Shown piece after piece: positions 61,539 to 64,000 of a stretch of DNA of 64,000 nucleotides (position 1 is the stretch's first letter; each line of letters begins with the position of its first letter). A program made the translations under genes and the position numbers. The notes below the pieces were generated by a model. It was given only the letters and a program-made list of their open reading frames with translations, ran no database searches and was not told where the DNA came from. The DNA is from Kalaharituber pfeilii (lineage: Eukaryota; Ascomycota; Pezizomycetes; Pezizales; Pezizaceae): contig WHUZ01000027.1 of NCBI GenBank assembly GCA_015179045.1, forward strand, positions 186,001-250,000. Direction: 5' to 3'.

Positions 61539-62270
61539 GCATGAACACAGGGTTTAGTGTCTTGGTATTTTTAACCTGAACAGAACTCAAACCGTGCGTT
61601 GGCCCGAAATATGTGGGAAGGAGGAGATCCCATGAGAGTTGCTGTAGAATAATTGGAGAACTACAAATTGTCGTAAAAAGCTCGTGTAACAGCCTTGGGA
61701 TGGCGGAAAAACAATGCTCAAGTAGTAGAAGTTAAATGCTGTAAGTTCGTAGATACTAAATCAAAAGCCTCTTCGGCTTTCCGGGGTCCTTTATAGGCGG
61801 CTGCTGCCCGAGTCGCCCTAACCATATGCTTCCACTCTATATCGCTTGTAACCGTCCGGAGTCAGAAGAGAGCCGAGAAGGACCATCACATTGAAAGGGC
61901 ATAGATCATATGAAATCAGTAGTTGAAGGTACTACATTCCCGAATAAATAGTCCCACACGAGTATAATCAGATGACAGTAAACCTCTTCTTTCAACCTAC
62001 TTACTCATACACCATTCGAGAGACTGATGAAGTAACGTACGAATACACATAATCCAGGCTTTCGTCTATCCAACAGGTGCCGTAAGTATTTAAGCGACTG
62101 CATCGGCGATTATCGGGTCTGTAGATGGCGTCTAACTTTCCGACCTTGGTCCACTCCAATTACTAACGAGCGATGGTTATTGAAGATTAACATAGGTAGC
62201 TTACCTCCTCTGGAAGAAATCGTTGCACCAAATGGTAGGTCAGCAAAGTTGCATGCTATGCAAGAAATTC

Positions 62271-62348
62271 ATTGAAGATGTTGATTTTTATTTATTTATT
62301 TTTTTTCTTTGTTAATATCATTAATCGCGTGCCGATTGAAGATGTTGA
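62271..62348 (-). mobile_element. 5'-truncated micro-retroposon, type B, with perfect 14 bp target-site duplication
   Basis: ATTGAAGATGTTGA at 62271-62284 and 62335-62348. Between them are a T-rich tail and only AATATCATTAATCGCGTGCC G, the 3' half of the B unit. Confidence 0.82.
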
Positions 62349-64000
62349 ACCCGGGCAGATGAACCAGCTGTTCATGGGCTATTTTCCAGGGCTTGGGCTG
62401 TGTGCTGACGGTAAAGCAATGTCATCTCTTCAACTTTCCCGATACCTGCAGAGTTCGGTTAGCAAAGTAAATTCTTCAAATACTTCTCTTATCCTTCTCG
62501 ATCCTCCAATATCGGGGTAACAATAAGAGTCCCACCAGTGCCTTTCCAGGACTGCGAAGCTGAGGCAATAAAAGACTTTTATGATTTAGGATCGATCTAA
62601 ATTGCGTGTAGGTCTGGCAATAGAGAGTTACATCGCTCTGCTTATTTTTCAACCTGCAAGCAATAGGTCTCCCTTCCAACTGGTGTACCTGTAAGCAACC
62701 CACATATCCCCTCACTTTACAGGTGCTTTAATGATTGAGTTTCAGTGCCTATGTTAGGCGGCTACCATCCTGACACGACCGTGGCAAACATGTGCTCAAC
62801 GTTTGATGATATAAACTTGTTTTTTACCACATAGTAGCTTGGTTCATGAAAGTTGCACATTCTGTATATGAAACAACCATTCTCAACCAATCACGATAAT
62901 GGCCTCCCAAACATGGTCATGTGATCGCAACTTGAAAAGGTATTAAGTGGTTTTGCTGGTCTCGAGTTCTCGACAAAGAAACGGTTCGGCATCTTGCTCT
63001 AGACGTAAAAACAACTCGACGCGTCCTAATTCGTGCCTAAAAATACGACCCGAGGGATTGGATGGAGCGGCAGGCGTAAAAATCATCATTGCGTTGTTGG
63101 ATAATATAGAAAAACGTCCAAGCAAAAGTTCTAGACAGGCTCTTCGTCCAACAACCAAAGACACCGCTTCAAATCTCTAAAGAGTGGCTCTCTAAGAAGT
63201 GGCTCTCAAAAGCGATTAACGGAAGATGCTTGTTCCCAGGTATGGTATCCCTATTTCTCAAGGCAACCAGTTCCATAATAGGGCTGGAAATACGGATATA
63301 TTAGCGAATTCTATGGCACATATATTGATTGGAGGTCCAGAGTCTGCAGTGCTTATTAGCAGAGGTCTGATGTTACAGTACCTTCAAACCAGTGCCACTC
63401 GCCGTTTCGTTATTTTCTCGCTTATTCGAGCAATTTCGTACTCGAGGCCTGAATATATGCCCTTTTTGAAATAAGATCTTACCTCCAGCAGTGTTGTTCG
63501 TTTTCGAGAAGTCGGTCTTAACTCTTCTTCATCCAGAACAGCTACCGGAGCCTTGAGGGTGTGCAACTTCCTAGCAAACTCAGTAGACACATGGTTGGTA
63601 TTTTCGACAGCTCCCCACTACTATAAGCCAGCGGCAGCTTACGTTTAATCAGTATACAATTTTACCACAATGTAAGGCCAAAAAGTAACCTACACTTTCC
63701 TAGGGCATGAATGAATGCCGCAGCCAGAGGGGCAGGATGTTGTCACTATTAAATAGCTCCGTAACCTCACAAATCTCCGAGAGGGTAACGGCTCTCAGAG
63801 GCCCTGCGAGAGGTGAACGGGAACTCGATATCTTCTTTGCCTGTCTCGTCTACAGGGACTTGTCCAAGCCTCATGACTGAAAAAATGTCTAGAATCTTAC
63901 CACAAACCTTCTCCCCTGCATTCTGAGTTGACGCGAAACCTTCTCCCCATAGCAATGGCCAGAGCGGAGCCATAATACTCGGCTTTCCAAGTCTCATGGG
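62349..64000. other. Right end of the window, no gene recognised
   Basis: Short frames on both strands (for example 62947-63180 +, 63384-63590 -, 63767-63997 -) show no family motif. Some could be exons of a gene continuing past the window, but nothing here supports a specific call. Confidence 0.35.

Noticed and set aside
1..64000. CRISPR arrays, bacterial operons, riboswitches
   Set aside because: The window is eukaryotic nuclear DNA with introns; no regularly spaced direct repeats or bacterial signals were seen.

Overview
The window is nuclear DNA of a filamentous ascomycete (Pezizomycotina). The genes are interrupted by short (about 45-100 nt) GT-AG introns. RPL10, RPL30, PRP6, the 24 kDa complex I subunit and a NASP/SHNi-TPR histone chaperone are all of fungal type, and the transposons are fungal classes. 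I cannot name the genus. The gene-poor, repeat-dense right two thirds suggests a large, transposon-rich genome.

Layout. Positions 1-21087 are a gene-bearing core: the tail of an unidentified gene (1-177, +); ribosomal protein genes RPL10 (3049-3901, -) and RPL30 (4367-5023, -); a small soluble cytochrome b5 (5545-5970, +) divergent from RPL30; splicing factor PRP6 (6648-9651, -); a coiled-coil protein (12601-14774, +); NADH dehydrogenase 24 kDa subunit (15840-16807, +); a methyltransferase-like gene (17520-18610, +); and a NASP-family chaperone (19246-21087, -). Exon boundaries were worked out by hand and keep frame in RPL10, RPL30, CYB5, PRP6, the coiled-coil gene and the complex I gene. These are housekeeping genes in no obvious shared pathway. 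The two ribosomal protein genes share a telomere-repeat-like box in their upstream regions.

Positions 21088-38000 are sparse: an unresolved multi-exon gene (23970-25332, -), a possible single-pass membrane protein (25839-26375, -), a 0.9 kb GC-rich island with a 25-nt G run (about 32410-33340), and a two-exon GNAT-like gene (36377-37194, +).

Positions 38000-62500 are an accessory, transposon-packed region. They hold TA-target MITEs (one nested precisely in the terminal repeat of another), a Fot1/pogo-like non-autonomous element, a 0.5 kb foldback element, a Pif1/Helitron-type fragment, a frameshifted unknown gene, a Copia gag-pre-integrase/integrase ORF that is open but lacks key catalytic residues, and two further TIR elements.

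The most unusual signal is a set of about 20 tiny poly(A)-tailed insertions. The unit is only about 35-44 nt, comes in three related types (A, A', B) and is present on both strands. At least six copies are flanked by perfect 9-14 bp target-site duplications, others by shorter or imperfect ones. They behave like retroposed RNAs, but the transcribed part is far shorter than an ordinary SINE. All three types share a start (GCCATRG), a variable middle that can form a short hairpin and a GYRYGCG block before the tail. No protein in the window is an obvious reverse transcriptase partner.
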